The notes: generated by a model not told the origin, from the letters alone. Shown: positions 8,084 to 17,788, counted from the stretch's first letter. The stretch is 64,000 bases of DNA from Agrobacterium vitis (GCF_013426735.1 NZ_AP023272.1:3454501-3518500), one strand, 5' to 3'. Numbers and translations are program-made.

Positions 8084-9796
8084 TTACAGAGCCATGTCCG
8101 GCACACGTTTGATGTCTGCCGCCGGTGCGCTGACGCCTGGCTTTGTGATTGCGGACATGTCGATTGCCGGTGGTGCGAGCGTCAGTTGAAGGCGCTCTGC
8201 CGTCGCCGCCCATTCCTTGGCCAGCATATCGGGGTTTTCATTGAGGTTGACGCCATAGCTTGGCACCATGGTGCGCACCTTCTCCTGCCATTCCGGTGTC
8301 GCCAATTTCTCGGCAAACACTTTCTGGAGCAGATCCAGCATGATCGGTGCAGCCGTTGAAGCGCCTGGAGAAGCGCCGAGCAGGGCGGCAATGCTGCCAT
8401 CCTTGGCCGCCACAATTTCTGTTCCGAGCTTGAGAATACCGCCCTTTTTGGCGTCTCTCTTGATGATCTGAACCCGCTGGCCTGCCTGCCAAAGGCGCCA
8501 ATCCTCGGCCTTGGCATTGGGAAAATACGCGCGCAGGGCCTCCAGCCGATCTGCGTCTGACAGCAAGAGCTGCCCGGCCAGATATTCGACCAGATCAAAC
8601 TCATCATAGCCAACCTTCAACATTGGCCAGATGTTTTCGAGCGTGATTGTCGCAGGCAGATCGAACAGCGATCCTTCCTTCAGGAACTTTGTCGAGAAGG
8701 TTGCGAAGGGGCCAAACAACAGGTGACGCTTGCCTTCAAACACGCGGGTGTCGAGATGCGGAACCGACATTGGCGGCGCACCGGTGGAAGCCTGCCCGTA
8801 GGCCTTGGCAAAATGCTGGTTTGCGATTTCCGGCTTGTCGCAGACCAAGAACGAACCGCCGACGGGGAAGCCCGCGTAATCATCGCCTTCAGGAATGCCC
8901 GCCATCTGCAGAAGGTGCAACGCCCCACCGCCCGCACCGATGAACACGAACTTCGCCTTGACGGTGGTTGACGATCCATCCTTGCGATTGGAGGTGCTGA
9001 CGTTCCAGGATCCGTCGCTGGTCTTTTCAATCGCCTGCACTTCGGTGGAGGTGCGCAGCGCAAAGTTTGGATGGCTCTTCAGATGCGTGACATACTGGCG
9101 GGTCACTTCGCCCCAATCGGCGTCGGTGCCAAGGGGGCTCCAGGTGGCGGCGAGCTTCTGGGCGCGATCACGCCCGTCCATCATCAGCGGCACCCATTCG
9201 GCAATCTTGTCGTGATCGGTCGAAAACTGCATGCCGGAAAACAGCGGGCTGGCTTTCAACGCTTCAAACCGCTTGGCAAGAAACGCCGTGTTCTCATCGC
9301 CCCAGACGAAACTCATGTGCGGTGTCGAGTTGAGGAACGAGCGCGGATTTTTCAACACGCCAACATCAACCTGATGGGCAAGAAACTGGCGTGTGATCTG
9401 GAAGGCCGAATTGATCTCAATCGCCTTTTCGATATGCACATTGCCTTTCGCATCCATCGGCGAATAATTCAGCTCGGCAAGGGCCGAATGCCCCGTGCCG
9501 GCATTGTTCCAGCCGTTGGAGCTTTCCATGGCCACGGCGTCGAGCCGCTCGAGCATTTCAATCGTCCAATTCGGCTCAAGCTGGCTGAGCAAAACACCCA
9601 GCGTCGCACTCATGATGCCGCCACCGATCAAAAGGACATCCACGGTTTTTTCCGGCGCTTGCGCCCAGCTCGGCACAGAGGTCGCACCGAGAACGACCGC
9701 CCCTGTGGCTGCCGATCCCAAAAGCTGACGGCGGCTCAAAACCGGGCCTTGGATGCCTGCGGCAATGGATGGGTTGTCTTTAGGATGAACGGGCAT
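8084..9796 (-). CDS. mqo: Malate:quinone oxidoreductase with N-terminal Tat signal
   Basis: Mqo oxidises malate to oxaloacetate and passes the electrons to quinone. The flavin motif [24 protein letters not shown] and family blocks such as [37 protein letters not shown] and [14 protein letters not shown] are present. I chose the ATG at 9796, with AGGTG upstream and 570 codons; the open frame runs 53 codons further back without family similarity. The new start is followed by [20 protein letters not shown], a twin-arginine motif plus hydrophobic segment, then an AQA-type cleavage site. Classical Mqo proteins are about 500 residues, lack a signal and act at the cytoplasmic face. This one is therefore predicted to be exported and to work on periplasmic malate; export is inference. 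A two-component system is divergently oriented. Confidence 0.88.
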   Translation of the reverse strand: MPVHPKDNPSIAAGIQGPVLSRRQLLGSAATGAVVLGATSVPSWAQAPEKTVDVLLIGGGIMSATLGVLLSQLEPNWTIEMLERLDAVAMESSNGWNNAGTGHSALAELNYSPMDAKGNVHIEKAIEINSAFQITRQFLAHQVDVGVLKNPRSFLNSTPHMSFVWGDENTAFLAKRFEALKASPLFSGMQFSTDHDKIAEWVPLMMDGRDRAQKLAATWSPLGTDADWGEVTRQYVTHLKSHPNFALRTSTEVQAIEKTSDGSWNVSTSNRKDGSSTTVKAKFVFIGAGGGALHLLQMAGIPEGDDYAGFPVGGSFLVCDKPEIANQHFAKAYGQASTGAPPMSVPHLDTRVFEGKRHLLFGPFATFSTKFLKEGSLFDLPATITLENIWPMLKVGYDEFDLVEYLAGQLLLSDADRLEALRAYFPNAKAEDWRLWQAGQRVQIIKRDAKKGGILKLGTEIVAAKDGSIAALLGASPGASTAAPIMLDLLQKVFAEKLATPEWQEKVRTMVPSYGVNLNENPDMLAKEWAATAERLQLTLAPPAIDMSAITKPGVSAPAADIKRVPDMAL

Positions 9797-9859
9797 CTGG
9801 CACCTAATTGAGGTTAAGGGCGACTGCCATGACCTTTGACGATCGCACCCTACAGCACC

Positions 9860-9954
9860 GTACGTTTTATAAAACGCACAAAGGACGCTGTAACGTTTTA
9901 AATGTGCTGCATAGTCCCTGAACCGATTCCGGTTTGAGGGAGGATTATGCAGCA
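9860..9954. repeat. ~95-bp palindromic intergenic repeat, copy A (RIME-like)
   Basis: A run containing GTTTTATAAAACGCAC, then GCTGTAACGTTTTAAA, then an 8-bp stem GCTGCATA...TATGCAGC with an inner arm pair around CCGATTCCGG. It aligns in order and orientation with 58,757-58,850, differing at roughly a third of positions. It lies in the 440-bp gap between mqo and the response-regulator gene. The style matches rhizobial intergenic mosaic elements; the exact family was not verified. Confidence 0.65.
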
Positions 9955-10236
9955 TTGTGACAAGTCAGCACGCGACTTTCTGTCGCGCAGTTGCTGGGGT
10001 TTGACGCAGTGACATGACAAAAGCCATTAAATAGAAATTTAAGAACGCTCGTCCCGGTCCTTGACGGCAAGCCTGGCTATGGCAGGCGTGCGTTGAATCA
10101 CACACCGCACAATTGCGCTATTTTTTGAAAAACCGTAGGATTGAAACAGCAAATCGGCATTTGAAACGCGTGTGCTCTGGCAATAATGGATGACCTGCAA
10201 CATCTATGGAGGTACCGACGCATCAAGGAATAGGCC

Positions 10237-10914
10237 ATGGCGAAAGTTATCCTTATTGAGGATGATGAAGATACGGCACAAGATATCTGCGCTGAGCTGA
10301 AAGATTACGGATACGCCGTTGACTGGGAATCCGATGGTGCCAGGGGCCTTGAACGCGCAAGGAATGGCGGGGCTGATATCCTGATCGTTGACCGTATGCT
10401 GCCTGGTATGGATGGCCTTGCTGTGATTGATACACTGCGGCGCGAACAGGTTCGCACGCCTGTGCTTGTCATCAGTGCTCTCAGTGCCGTCAATGACCGT
10501 GTGCGCGGCCTGCGGGCCGGTGGCGACGACTATCTCACCAAGCCCTTTGCGATCCTCGAACTTGTCGCCCGTGTGGAAGCCCTTCTTCGCCGCCCCGCTG
10601 ACATGTCGGCAAAAGTGCTGCGGGTTGGACCGCTTGAGCTTGACCTTCTGGAGCGAAGCGCTTGCCGCGGCGAAAGAGAAATTGAGCTTCTCCCCCGTGA
10701 ATTCAAGCTGCTCGAATATATGATGCGCCATTGCGAGCAGCTTCTGACCCGAGGAATGCTGTTTGAGGAAGTCTGGAAATATAAATTCGTTCCCGATTCA
10801 AACCTCATCGATGTGCATATGGGTCGGCTCAGGCGAAAAATTGATCATCCGGGAGATCACCCGATGATCTCCAATATTCGTGGAGAAGGTTTTGTACTTC
10901 GCGCGCCCGGTTGA
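10237..10914 (+). CDS. OmpR/PhoB-family response regulator
   Basis: This 225-residue two-domain regulator has a receiver domain with the acidic pocket at Glu8-Asp9-Asp10 and the phospho-acceptor Asp52 in ILIVDRMLPGMDG. The switch Lys lies in DDYLTKPF. The winged-helix domain follows (ELLPREFKLLEYMMRHCEQLLTRGMLFEEVW and SNLIDVHMGRLRRKID). The start has AAGGAAT a few bases upstream. Its 3' end overlaps the kinase gene, so the two are translationally coupled. The signal is unknown. Because mqo is divergently transcribed from the same 440-bp gap, mqo is a plausible target (inference). Confidence 0.92.
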   Translation: MAKVILIEDDEDTAQDICAELKDYGYAVDWESDGARGLERARNGGADILIVDRMLPGMDGLAVIDTLRREQVRTPVLVISALSAVNDRVRGLRAGGDDYLTKPFAILELVARVEALLRRPADMSAKVLRVGPLELDLLERSACRGEREIELLPREFKLLEYMMRHCEQLLTRGMLFEEVWKYKFVPDSNLIDVHMGRLRRKIDHPGDHPMISNIRGEGFVLRAPG

Positions 10915-12271
10915 ATGGGTCCGGCAATCCCGTTTCCGCTATGTGGTGGTGTTGGTGACAGCGATAACCGTTCCCATGGTGCTGAGCTTTAGCTTTGCCT
11001 ATGTCCAGACCACTGGCCGCGAGTTGATCAATCAACTGGATGAGCTGGTTTTGCAAGAAGCAAGCGTCATCACACAAGGTGCTCTTCTGGGGCGGATGGA
11101 TGCCTATGAGGAACGCGTAAGACAAGACCCGCGACGGGTGAAGCCAACGGGTATTTTCACAACCGATGGCCACCGTGTGTCGGGAAATGTCCAGGAATTT
11201 CCGTCGGGACTGGCACTGGATATGCCGCCCAGACAGGTTTCTATTGTGCGCACGGACCAAACACCACCGCGACAACAGCGGGCGCGTGCCGTTGCGCGAC
11301 GCCTGCCAGATGGCAATATTCTGTTCGTTGGCTGGAGTACGGCCGATAATGAGCAGGCCGCATCCATGGTGGAAAGAGGGCTGCTGTTTGGCCTGGTTCC
11401 GGTGCTGACGTTTGGCCTGGCGGCAGCGGTGTTTTTTGGCTTGAACGCTCACAGGCGCGTCAACGAAATGCAAATCCGGATCGCACAGATTGTTGCGGGC
11501 GATTTGAAACAACGCCTGCCCTACCGCAATGTGCAGGACCCGCTCGACAACCTTGCCCAAATCGTCAACGGCATGCTCGACGAAATGCAGACCTTCATTG
11601 AGGACCTCGCCGCGGTCGGTGACGATATAGCCCACGATTTGAGAACACCTCTGGCCAGAGTGCGCCTCGGCCTGGAAAGGGCTCGGCGCCATGCGACCTC
11701 CGTTGAGGACATGCAGATCGCCATGGATCGGGCGATTTCAGGAATTGACCACGCAATCTCCATTGTCACAGCCATTTTGCGGGTTCGAGAGATTGAACAA
11801 GCGCGCCGACTTCAGGCATTTGACAAAGTGGAACTCGCGGAGCTCGTGCTGGAAGTCGGGGACCTCTATGAGCCCATTGCTGAAGAGAAGCAGCTGACAC
11901 TGACAGTGAGGGCAGATGCCGACATTGTCGTTCACGGAGATCGGGATCTGATTTTCGAGGCCGTCGCCAATCTCGTTGATAACGCTATAAAATTCACGCC
12001 CGAGGGCGGCAGGATCGATGTTTGCCTTGTCGTGGAAGACGAGCGAAAAGCGCTCCGCGTGAGCGACACTGGCCCAGGCGTGCCAGAGAGCGAGAGAAAT
12101 CTCCTTGTTCAGCGCTTTTACCGCTCAGACCGAAGCCGCCACACAAGAGGGTTGGGTTTGGGATTGACCTTGGTGGCCGCGATTACCAAACTGCATGGCT
12201 TCCGGTTCGACGTGCTGCCAACCAAGGGCTTCACGACAGAGATCACCTTTCCACAAAATGCACACGACTAA
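10880..12271 (+). CDS. Membrane sensor histidine kinase, partner of the OmpR-type regulator
   Basis: The 463-residue kinase has transmembrane helices at about 21-43 and 167-189, which bracket a periplasmic sensor loop of roughly 120 residues. HAMP (about 190-240) follows, then HisKA with His252 in DDIAHDLRTPLARV. The ATPase domain has an N box (NLVDNAIKFTPEGG), a G1 box (VSDTGPGVP) and a G2 region (RGLGLGLTLV). The start is a GTG inside the regulator gene (35-nt overlap); a TTG 12 nt later is an alternative. The sensor loop shows no domain I recognise. It resembles kinases of the TctE/QseC style in size and layout. Confidence 0.9.
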   Translation: MEKVLYFARPVEWVRQSRFRYVVVLVTAITVPMVLSFSFAYVQTTGRELINQLDELVLQEASVITQGALLGRMDAYEERVRQDPRRVKPTGIFTTDGHRVSGNVQEFPSGLALDMPPRQVSIVRTDQTPPRQQRARAVARRLPDGNILFVGWSTADNEQAASMVERGLLFGLVPVLTFGLAAAVFFGLNAHRRVNEMQIRIAQIVAGDLKQRLPYRNVQDPLDNLAQIVNGMLDEMQTFIEDLAAVGDDIAHDLRTPLARVRLGLERARRHATSVEDMQIAMDRAISGIDHAISIVTAILRVREIEQARRLQAFDKVELAELVLEVGDLYEPIAEEKQLTLTVRADADIVVHGDRDLIFEAVANLVDNAIKFTPEGGRIDVCLVVEDERKALRVSDTGPGVPESERNLLVQRFYRSDRSRHTRGLGLGLTLVAAITKLHGFRFDVLPTKGFTTEITFPQNAHD

Positions 12272-12368
12272 GACTGATGACCTCGCCGTCACAGGTATGA
12301 GACCTGGCGCAGGTATGCGCCCGGGCGTCTCCAATGAGACGCATTGTTGTGGCGGAGCGTAAACCCAA

Positions 12369-12767
12369 TCACCCGGATCGATACTGCTCGTCCGTCACCT
12401 GCTCCAGCCAGTCTACCACCTTTCCATCCAGCTGCTCCTGAATGGCGATATGGGTCATGGCTGTGGTCGCGGAGGCACCGTGCCAGTGCTTTTCGCCGGG
12501 CTCGAACCAGACGACATCACCCGGATTGATGGTTTCGATCGGGCCACCCTCGCGCTGCACGAGGCCGAGGCCGGCGGTGACGATCAGCGTCTGGCCGAGG
12601 GGATGCGTGTGCCAGGCGGTGCGTGCGCCGGGCTCGAATGTCACGCTGGCTGCGGCGGCGCGGCGGGCATTGTTGGGCGAAAACAACGGATCGATGCGGA
12701 CCGTGCCGGAAAACCAGTCCGATGGACCTTTGGTGGAAGGTTGGGTGCCGTTTCTTTTGATGTCCAT
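12369..12767 (-). CDS. Small cupin protein (hydroxynitrile-lyase-like cupin family)
   Basis: This is a single-domain cupin of 132 residues. The metal-binding motif 1 reads [15 protein letters not shown] (two His), continues to [21 protein letters not shown], and motif 2 gives [20 protein letters not shown]. The family includes small manganese cupins related to bacterial hydroxynitrile lyases and proteins linked to carboxymuconolactone decarboxylases; the substrate here is unknown. I chose the ATG at 12767 (GGGGTTGAG upstream) over one 72 nt earlier. It is divergent from the GH105 gene, whose pathway often involves small cupins, but it is not clearly KdgF. Confidence 0.8.
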   Translation of the reverse strand: MDIKRNGTQPSTKGPSDWFSGTVRIDPLFSPNNARRAAAASVTFEPGARTAWHTHPLGQTLIVTAGLGLVQREGGPIETINPGDVVWFEPGEKHWHGASATTAMTHIAIQEQLDGKVVDWLEQVTDEQYRSG

Positions 12768-12998
12768 GGGCTCAACCCCTTTTATTTTGAGAGATTCTGC
12801 CAAATAGATGGTGCCCATATGCTGTATGGCAATGATCATCTTTCGTCAGACCACCCCACCCAAAAGATAAAGTCAATGTCGAAAGCGTGTTCACCGCACC
12901 CGCCGAACGCCTCCTACCGCGCCTCCTGCTTGCAATCCCCTCCCGTCTATGCTCCCTTCACGCCGACGCTGTGGAGGGCGTCGCGGGAGGAGTTATTC

Positions 12999-14123
12999 AT
13001 GACCATGCATCCTTTGCTGGCGCAGCCGGAGCGGTTCGTAACGCGCAATGAGGTTGTCGGGCTGATTGGCCGGTTGACGGACAATCTGATCAACATCACA
13101 GACACGACAGGGGAATTCCTGCTGCGGCTGGACGATGGGCGGGTGATCGACACCAAGGGCTGGGCCGGATGGGAATGGACCCATGGTATCGGGCTTTACG
13201 GCCTGTTCAAATACTGGCAGCAGACCGGCGATGCCAAGGCGATGGCTGTTATCACAGACTGGTTTTCGGCAAGACTTGCCGAGGGCACGCCGACCAAGAA
13301 TATCAACACGGTCTGCCCGTTTCTGACGCTCGCTTGCCTATATGAACATTCGCCCAACCCGGTCTTTATCCCCTATCTGGAAACCTGGGCCGAATGGGTG
13401 ATGTACGAGATGCCGCGCACCCGCGAAGGTGGTTTGCAGCATATCGTCTATAACAGCGTCAACGACCAGCAGATGTGGGACGATACATTGATGATGAGCG
13501 TCATGCCGCTCGCCAAGATCGGCCTGCTGTTGAACCGCCCGGACTATGTGGAGGAAGCGAAATATCAGTTTCTGATCCACAGCCAATATCTCGCCGACCG
13601 CGCCTCCGGCCTGTGGTTCCATGGCTGGACCTTCGATGGCAATCATAATTTTGCCCGCGCACTCTGGGCGCGCGGTAATTCCTGGGTGACCATCGCCATT
13701 CCGGAATTCATCGATCTCTTGCAATTGCCGGAAGGCGACGCGGTGCGGCGTCATCTGCTCTCGACGCTCGATCGACAGGCCGCAGCCCTTGCCAAATATC
13801 AGGACCCTTCCGGCCTCTGGCACACGCTGGTCGATGACGAGGGCAGCTATCTGGAAGCCTCGGCCACCGCCGGTTTTGCCTATGGACTGATGAAAGCGGT
13901 GCGCAAACGGTATATCAGCGCGGACTATCGACCCGTGGCGGAACGGGCGGTGCGCGGCGTCATTGCCAATATCGACGCCAAGGGCGAATTGAACCAGGTG
14001 TCCTTCGGCACCGCCATGGGTTCTGATCTCGATTTCTATCGCAATATCAAGCTAACCTCGATGCCCTATGGGCAGGCGATGGCCATTCTGTGCCTTTCTG
14101 AATATCTGAGATCCTTTATTTGA
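12999..14123 (+). CDS. Glycoside hydrolase family 105 (unsaturated uronyl hydrolase, YteR-like)
   Basis: GH105 enzymes release 4,5-unsaturated uronic acid from oligosaccharides made by polysaccharide lyases (pectin, rhamnogalacturonan and similar). The 374-residue protein is an (alpha/alpha)6 barrel with the expected aromatic and acidic patches: GWAGWEWTHGIGLYGLFKYWQ, the likely catalytic Asp in QQMWDDTLMMSVMPLAK, and WFHGWTFDGNHNFARALWARGNSW. ATG 12999 follows GGGAGGAG at good spacing. The open frame continues upstream without family similarity and was trimmed. There is no signal peptide, so it acts on imported oligosaccharides. No lyase or sugar transporter is adjacent. Confidence 0.88.
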   Translation: MTMHPLLAQPERFVTRNEVVGLIGRLTDNLINITDTTGEFLLRLDDGRVIDTKGWAGWEWTHGIGLYGLFKYWQQTGDAKAMAVITDWFSARLAEGTPTKNINTVCPFLTLACLYEHSPNPVFIPYLETWAEWVMYEMPRTREGGLQHIVYNSVNDQQMWDDTLMMSVMPLAKIGLLLNRPDYVEEAKYQFLIHSQYLADRASGLWFHGWTFDGNHNFARALWARGNSWVTIAIPEFIDLLQLPEGDAVRRHLLSTLDRQAAALAKYQDPSGLWHTLVDDEGSYLEASATAGFAYGLMKAVRKRYISADYRPVAERAVRGVIANIDAKGELNQVSFGTAMGSDLDFYRNIKLTSMPYGQAMAILCLSEYLRSFI

Positions 14124-14257
14124 AACCGGTAGTAGAGAAAGCCCGAAGCACCGCAATGGCAGGATAAAAATCCTGCCATTTCAGAAAGTTTTCATTTGCG
14201 CATTTCCCAGCGCTTTTGCATGGTCGTGGCAGTCAATCCTTGACCGTGGGTCTTTTC

Positions 14258-15505
14258 ATGTCTGTCGATGCAATTGTTCTTGGCGCTGGTATTATCGGCG
14301 TGTCCACCGCTGTTCAGCTGGCGCGGCGCGGCAAATCTGTGGTGCTGGTGGACAGGCGGGGCGCAGGCGAGGAAACGTCCTACGGCAATGCCGGGCTGAT
14401 CCAGCGCGAAGGCGTCGTGCCCTACGGCTTTCCGCAGGATCTTGGCTTGATCCTGCGCTACGGTCTCAACAACCGGATCGATGCGCATTATCATCTGAAG
14501 GCCCTGCCGAAGCTTGCCGCTTTCCTCTCCTCCTATTGGTGGCATTCCAACAAGCCGCGCCATGAGGTGATCGCCAGGGCCTATGCGCCGCTGATCGAGC
14601 ATTCAATCACCGAACATAAAGAGCTGATCGAGGCATCGGGGGCCGAAGCGCTGATCCGCAAGGACGGTTGGGTCGAGGCGTTTCGCACCCAGGCCGTGCG
14701 CGACAAGGAAGTGGCTGAGGCCGAACGGCTGGGGCGTGAATACGGTATTCAATTTCAAACCCTGACGGCAGCCGATCTGGCCCGCGAAGAGCCGCATCTG
14801 AGCCAGGATTTCATCGGCGGGCTGAAATGGAACGATCCCTGGTCGGTGCTCGATCCGCTCGGACTGACCAAGGCCTATCTCGCCACGTTCGAAAAGCTTG
14901 GCGGACGTTTCATGCATGGTGATGCCTTGAGCCTGAAACAGGCAGGCAGCGGCTGGCAGGTCACCACCGACGATGGCGTGATCGATGGCAAACAGGTCGT
15001 GGTGGCGCTTGGCCCCTGGTCGGATGAAGTGATGGCCAAGCTCGGCTACAGGTTCCTGCTCGGCGTCAAGCGCGGCTACCACATGCACTATGCCAGCAGC
15101 GGCAATGCAGTGCTGAACAACTGGATGATGGACAAGGAGCGCGGCTATTTTCTCGCCCCGATGACCCAGGGCATCCGGTTGACGACCGGGGCAGAATTTG
15201 CCTTGCGCGACGCGCCGAAAACCCCGGTACAATTGGCGCGGGCCGAAAAAGTCGCCCGCACCATCTTTCCGCTGGCCGAGCGGCTGGACGCGGAACCCTG
15301 GATGGGCGCGCGGCCCTGCACCCCGGATATGATGCCGGTGATTGGCCAGGCGCCGCGCCACAAGGGCCTGTGGCTGGCGTTTGGTCACGCCCATCATGGC
15401 TTGACGCTGGGTCCGGTAACGGGGCGGTTGCTGGCGGAGGCGATGAGCGGCGAAACGCCGTTTCTGGATATCTCGGCCTTTCGTCCGGAGCGGTTCAGGG
15501 CCTGA
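14258..15505 (+). CDS. FAD-dependent amine/D-amino-acid dehydrogenase (DadA-like)
   Basis: The DAO-fold flavoenzyme of 415 residues has an N-terminal dinucleotide motif (AIVLGAGIIGVSTAVQLARRG), the ETSYGNAGLI flavin segment, and a C-terminal GWLAFGHAHHGLTLGP-type region (here LWLAFGHAHHGLTLGPVTGRLLAE). DadA-like enzymes oxidise D-amino acids to 2-oxo acids and ammonia, usually with electrons to quinone. The substrate cannot be read from the sequence. ATG 14258 was chosen because the flavin motif starts four residues later; the SD is weak. It lies 134 bp after the GH105 gene, with no obvious functional link. Confidence 0.8.
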   Translation: MSVDAIVLGAGIIGVSTAVQLARRGKSVVLVDRRGAGEETSYGNAGLIQREGVVPYGFPQDLGLILRYGLNNRIDAHYHLKALPKLAAFLSSYWWHSNKPRHEVIARAYAPLIEHSITEHKELIEASGAEALIRKDGWVEAFRTQAVRDKEVAEAERLGREYGIQFQTLTAADLAREEPHLSQDFIGGLKWNDPWSVLDPLGLTKAYLATFEKLGGRFMHGDALSLKQAGSGWQVTTDDGVIDGKQVVVALGPWSDEVMAKLGYRFLLGVKRGYHMHYASSGNAVLNNWMMDKERGYFLAPMTQGIRLTTGAEFALRDAPKTPVQLARAEKVARTIFPLAERLDAEPWMGARPCTPDMMPVIGQAPRHKGLWLAFGHAHHGLTLGPVTGRLLAEAMSGETPFLDISAFRPERFRA

Positions 15506-15613
15506 TACAGATCCCGAAAATGTGATCTGCGGACGAACCGGGCGTCACAGGAAATCGGCAGACGGACCTTACAGTCGGGTGCTTGAAGTCAATGATTTGC
15601 TCAAGGGATCACT

Positions 15614-16351
15614 ATGACCAGCCGCCCGCTTTCCTCCCTCGCCCTTGGTCTCATCGGCCTGCTTGCCGCCGCCGCAATTGCCCATGCCGATCCCGACGCG
15701 CTGTGGAAAATCGTCCATGACAAATGTGTTGTCGCGACAGCGCCTTGCGTCAGCGTCAATGCCGGCGAACATTACGCGCTGCTGAAGGACCAACGTGGCG
15801 TGGCGCAGCATCTGCTGATCCCGACCGACAAGATCACCGGCATTGAAAGCCCTGCTCTGCTGGATGACAAGACGCCGAATTTCTTTGCCGATGCCTGGAA
15901 GGAACGGGCCGCCGTCGATGCCAAGCTGCCGCATCCCTTGTCACGCGATGCGCTCAGCCTGGCGGTCAACGCACAAAACGCCCGCTCGCAGAACCAGTTG
16001 CATATCCATATCGACTGCCTCAGCCCGGATGCCCATGCGCTTTTGACCAAGATGGCCAATGAGACCAGCACCGACTGGGCTCCCCTGCCGGTCGCGGTGG
16101 CCGGACACCATTTCATCGCCATGAAGGTCGAGGGCGATACGCTGGCGGGCTACAATCCGTTTCTGGCGCTGGCCAAGACCCTGAAAGACCCGTCAACGGA
16201 GATGGCAAGCCACAATCTGGTGGTGGTTGGCGCCCGTTTCGCCAGCGGCCCAGGCTTCATCATTCTGAGCGATGTCGCACCTGCCGCGACCATCGGTTTT
16301 TCCGGCGGTGAAGATGTACAGGATCACAGCTGCCGGATCGATCCGGCCTGA
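15614..16351 (+). CDS. cdh: CDP-diacylglycerol pyrophosphatase
   Basis: Cdh hydrolyses CDP-diacylglycerol to CMP and phosphatidate in phospholipid turnover. The 245-residue protein starts with a signal peptide or anchor (SSLALGLIGLLAAAAIAHA). The family pattern follows: DALWKIVHDKCV, HYALLKDQRGVAQHLLIPT, the FADAWKERA segment, the HIT-like catalytic run SQNQLHIHIDCLS, and a closing HNLVVVGARF...GFIILSD. ATG 15614 has GGGATC upstream. It ends 16 bp before the convergent gluconokinase gene. Confidence 0.9.
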   Translation: MTSRPLSSLALGLIGLLAAAAIAHADPDALWKIVHDKCVVATAPCVSVNAGEHYALLKDQRGVAQHLLIPTDKITGIESPALLDDKTPNFFADAWKERAAVDAKLPHPLSRDALSLAVNAQNARSQNQLHIHIDCLSPDAHALLTKMANETSTDWAPLPVAVAGHHFIAMKVEGDTLAGYNPFLALAKTLKDPSTEMASHNLVVVGARFASGPGFIILSDVAPAATIGFSGGEDVQDHSCRIDPA

Positions 16352-16367
16352 TCACCGCAAATCGTGG

Positions 16368-16913
16368 TTATTCCAGCTCCGACAGCCCGACTGCTGCGGC
16401 ATCAACAATGGCGTCGATGCTGCGATCAATATCAACTGTCACCACACAAGGCTCACCGGTCGGGCTTTCCAGTGTTGCAAGCTGGCTTTCCAGCAGGCTG
16501 ACCGGCATGAAATGTCCGGTGCGTTCACCCATGCGGCGGGTCAATAGCTCTTTCGAGCCTTCCAGATAAATGAAGGCGGTGCGGTTGCCGGTCGCCTCGC
16601 GCAGAAGGTCGCGATAGCTTTTTTTCAGCGACGAACAGGACACGATAATGGTCTGGCCCTCCAGCAAGGCGGCGGCCATTTTATCGCCGATCGCTTGCAA
16701 CCAGGGCCAACGGTCCTCGTCAGTGAGCGGCGTGCCCTTGGCCATCTTCTCGACATTGGCGGCGGGATGCAGGCTGTCTCCTTCTAGGAAGGCGACGCCA
16801 AGCTTTTTCGCCAGGCCCTCGCCAATCGAGCTTTTGCCGCAGCCGCTGACCCCCATGACGATGATTGCCCAAGGTCTGGTACGAACGGTGTCGGCTGTCT
16901 GATGGGCGGTCAT
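16368..16913 (-). CDS. gntK: Gluconokinase
   Basis: This 181-residue P-loop kinase phosphorylates gluconate to 6-phosphogluconate, which feeds the Entner-Doudoroff enzymes encoded at 51-55 kb. The Walker A motif is VMGVSGCGKSSIGEGLA and the substrate segment is FLEGDSLHPAANVEKMAKGTPLTDEDRWPWL, which is highly characteristic. VSCSSLKKSYRDLLR and FIYLEGSKELLTRRM-GERTGHFMPVSLLESQ follow. ATG 16913 is preceded by GGAGAGATC. It stands alone here, without a gluconate transporter or GntR gene. Confidence 0.93.
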   Translation of the reverse strand: MTAHQTADTVRTRPWAIIVMGVSGCGKSSIGEGLAKKLGVAFLEGDSLHPAANVEKMAKGTPLTDEDRWPWLQAIGDKMAAALLEGQTIIVSCSSLKKSYRDLLREATGNRTAFIYLEGSKELLTRRMGERTGHFMPVSLLESQLATLESPTGEPCVVTVDIDRSIDAIVDAAAVGLSELE

Positions 16914-17002
16914 GCTGATCTCTCCGGGCGGATACGTCACTTACCTTCAAGTAGCGTATTGCCGTCCCTGGTCAACCGCTTCGCCCATGCCTCTCCACAA
17001 AC

Positions 17003-17031
17003 GAAAAACGCCCGGACCGGAGGTCAGGGCG
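17003..17031 (-). terminator. Rho-independent terminator after rirA
   Basis: On the minus strand the stem CGCCCtGACC / GGTCcGGGCG closes on loop TCC and is followed by TTTTT. It lies about 30 bp beyond the rirA stop. Confidence 0.8.
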
Positions 17032-17062
17032 CTCTACATCATCACTTTTAAAACAAACAGGC

Positions 17063-17533
17063 TCAGGCAGCCGGTGCAGCTGCCAGACGAGGCAGATCCT
17101 CGATACCCAGCAAAAAGTTGATCTGCGGGCGGGCCTTGACCAAGTCGTCGATGGAATATTCCGCCAGCACCGCGAAGAAAGCGTTGAGCGCCTTGCGCAG
17201 CGCCGAATTCAGGCCGCAGCTGTCGATCAACGGGCAATCGACCTCGCCATCGTCCTCGAAGCATTCGGCCATCGCAAAGCTGTCTTCCGTGACCTTGACC
17301 ACGTCAAACAGGCTGATCTTTTCAGGTGCGCGGCCCAGGCGCACGCCGCCATTGCGGCCACGCACGGTTTCCACCAGACCCGCCTTGTTGAGCGGCTGGA
17401 GGATTTTGAACAGGAACAGTTCAGAGACACCATAGGCCTTGGCAATTTCCGGGATACGGCTCAGGTGGTCCTTGTTCGCCGCGCAATACATCAGAATGCG
17501 TACCGCGTAATTGGTCTGCTTCGTCAAGCGCAT
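17063..17533 (-). CDS. rirA: Rrf2-family iron-responsive regulator RirA
   Basis: RirA is the Fe-S-dependent repressor of iron-uptake genes in Rhizobium and Agrobacterium. The 156-residue sequence has the Rrf2 winged helix (MRLTKQTNYAVRILMYCA, IPEIAKAYGVSELFLFKILQ, VETVRGRNGGVRL). The three cluster-binding Cys come in the order AECFEDDG - DCPLIDSC - GLNSALRKAL. The length and near-verbatim family wording make the call firm. It is monocistronic, with its own terminator. Regulators of this type usually also control iron responses of their own region, but I did not find a confident operator here. Confidence 0.95.
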   Translation of the reverse strand: MRLTKQTNYAVRILMYCAANKDHLSRIPEIAKAYGVSELFLFKILQPLNKAGLVETVRGRNGGVRLGRAPEKISLFDVVKVTEDSFAMAECFEDDGEVDCPLIDSCGLNSALRKALNAFFAVLAEYSIDDLVKARPQINFLLGIEDLPRLAAAPAA

Positions 17534-17725
17534 GCGCCACTCCTTAAGCTGGTCCAGCGAACCTTAGCCGCTTGGCGGTCCTTGGCAAAGCGCCAATTTT
17601 GTCCGTCCATATCGGCATATATAATGGCTTTTGTACTTTTGAACAATTCCAAATTAACATTTTTTGAGCGTGTTTCTCCAGAAAAGATTTTCATGCTTGG
17701 AGTGTTGATTTTGGCTTTTTATCAC

Positions 17726-17756
17726 GAAAAAAGGCGGGCCGCTGGAGACCCGCCTT
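17726..17756 (-). terminator. Rho-independent terminator after mmsA
   Basis: On the minus strand AAGGCGGG ... CCCGCCTT closes over a 10-nt loop and is followed by a run of six T. It lies 33 bp past the mmsA stop. Confidence 0.8.
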
Positions 17757-17788
17757 GGTGATAATTTTTGGTGCGACGTCTTACGTCA

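Noticed and set aside
9797..9955. Upstream extension of mqo by 53 codons
   Set aside because: The extra residues run through the palindromic repeat and do not match Mqo; the ATG at 9796 gives a normal Tat signal with an SD.
12450..12998. Upstream extension of the GH105 gene
   Set aside because: It overlaps the cupin gene in antisense and shows no similarity; a strong SD precedes the ATG at 12999.
16272..16547. Plus-strand frame overlapping cdh and gntK
   Set aside because: It is a shadow of gntK, without codon bias or domain.
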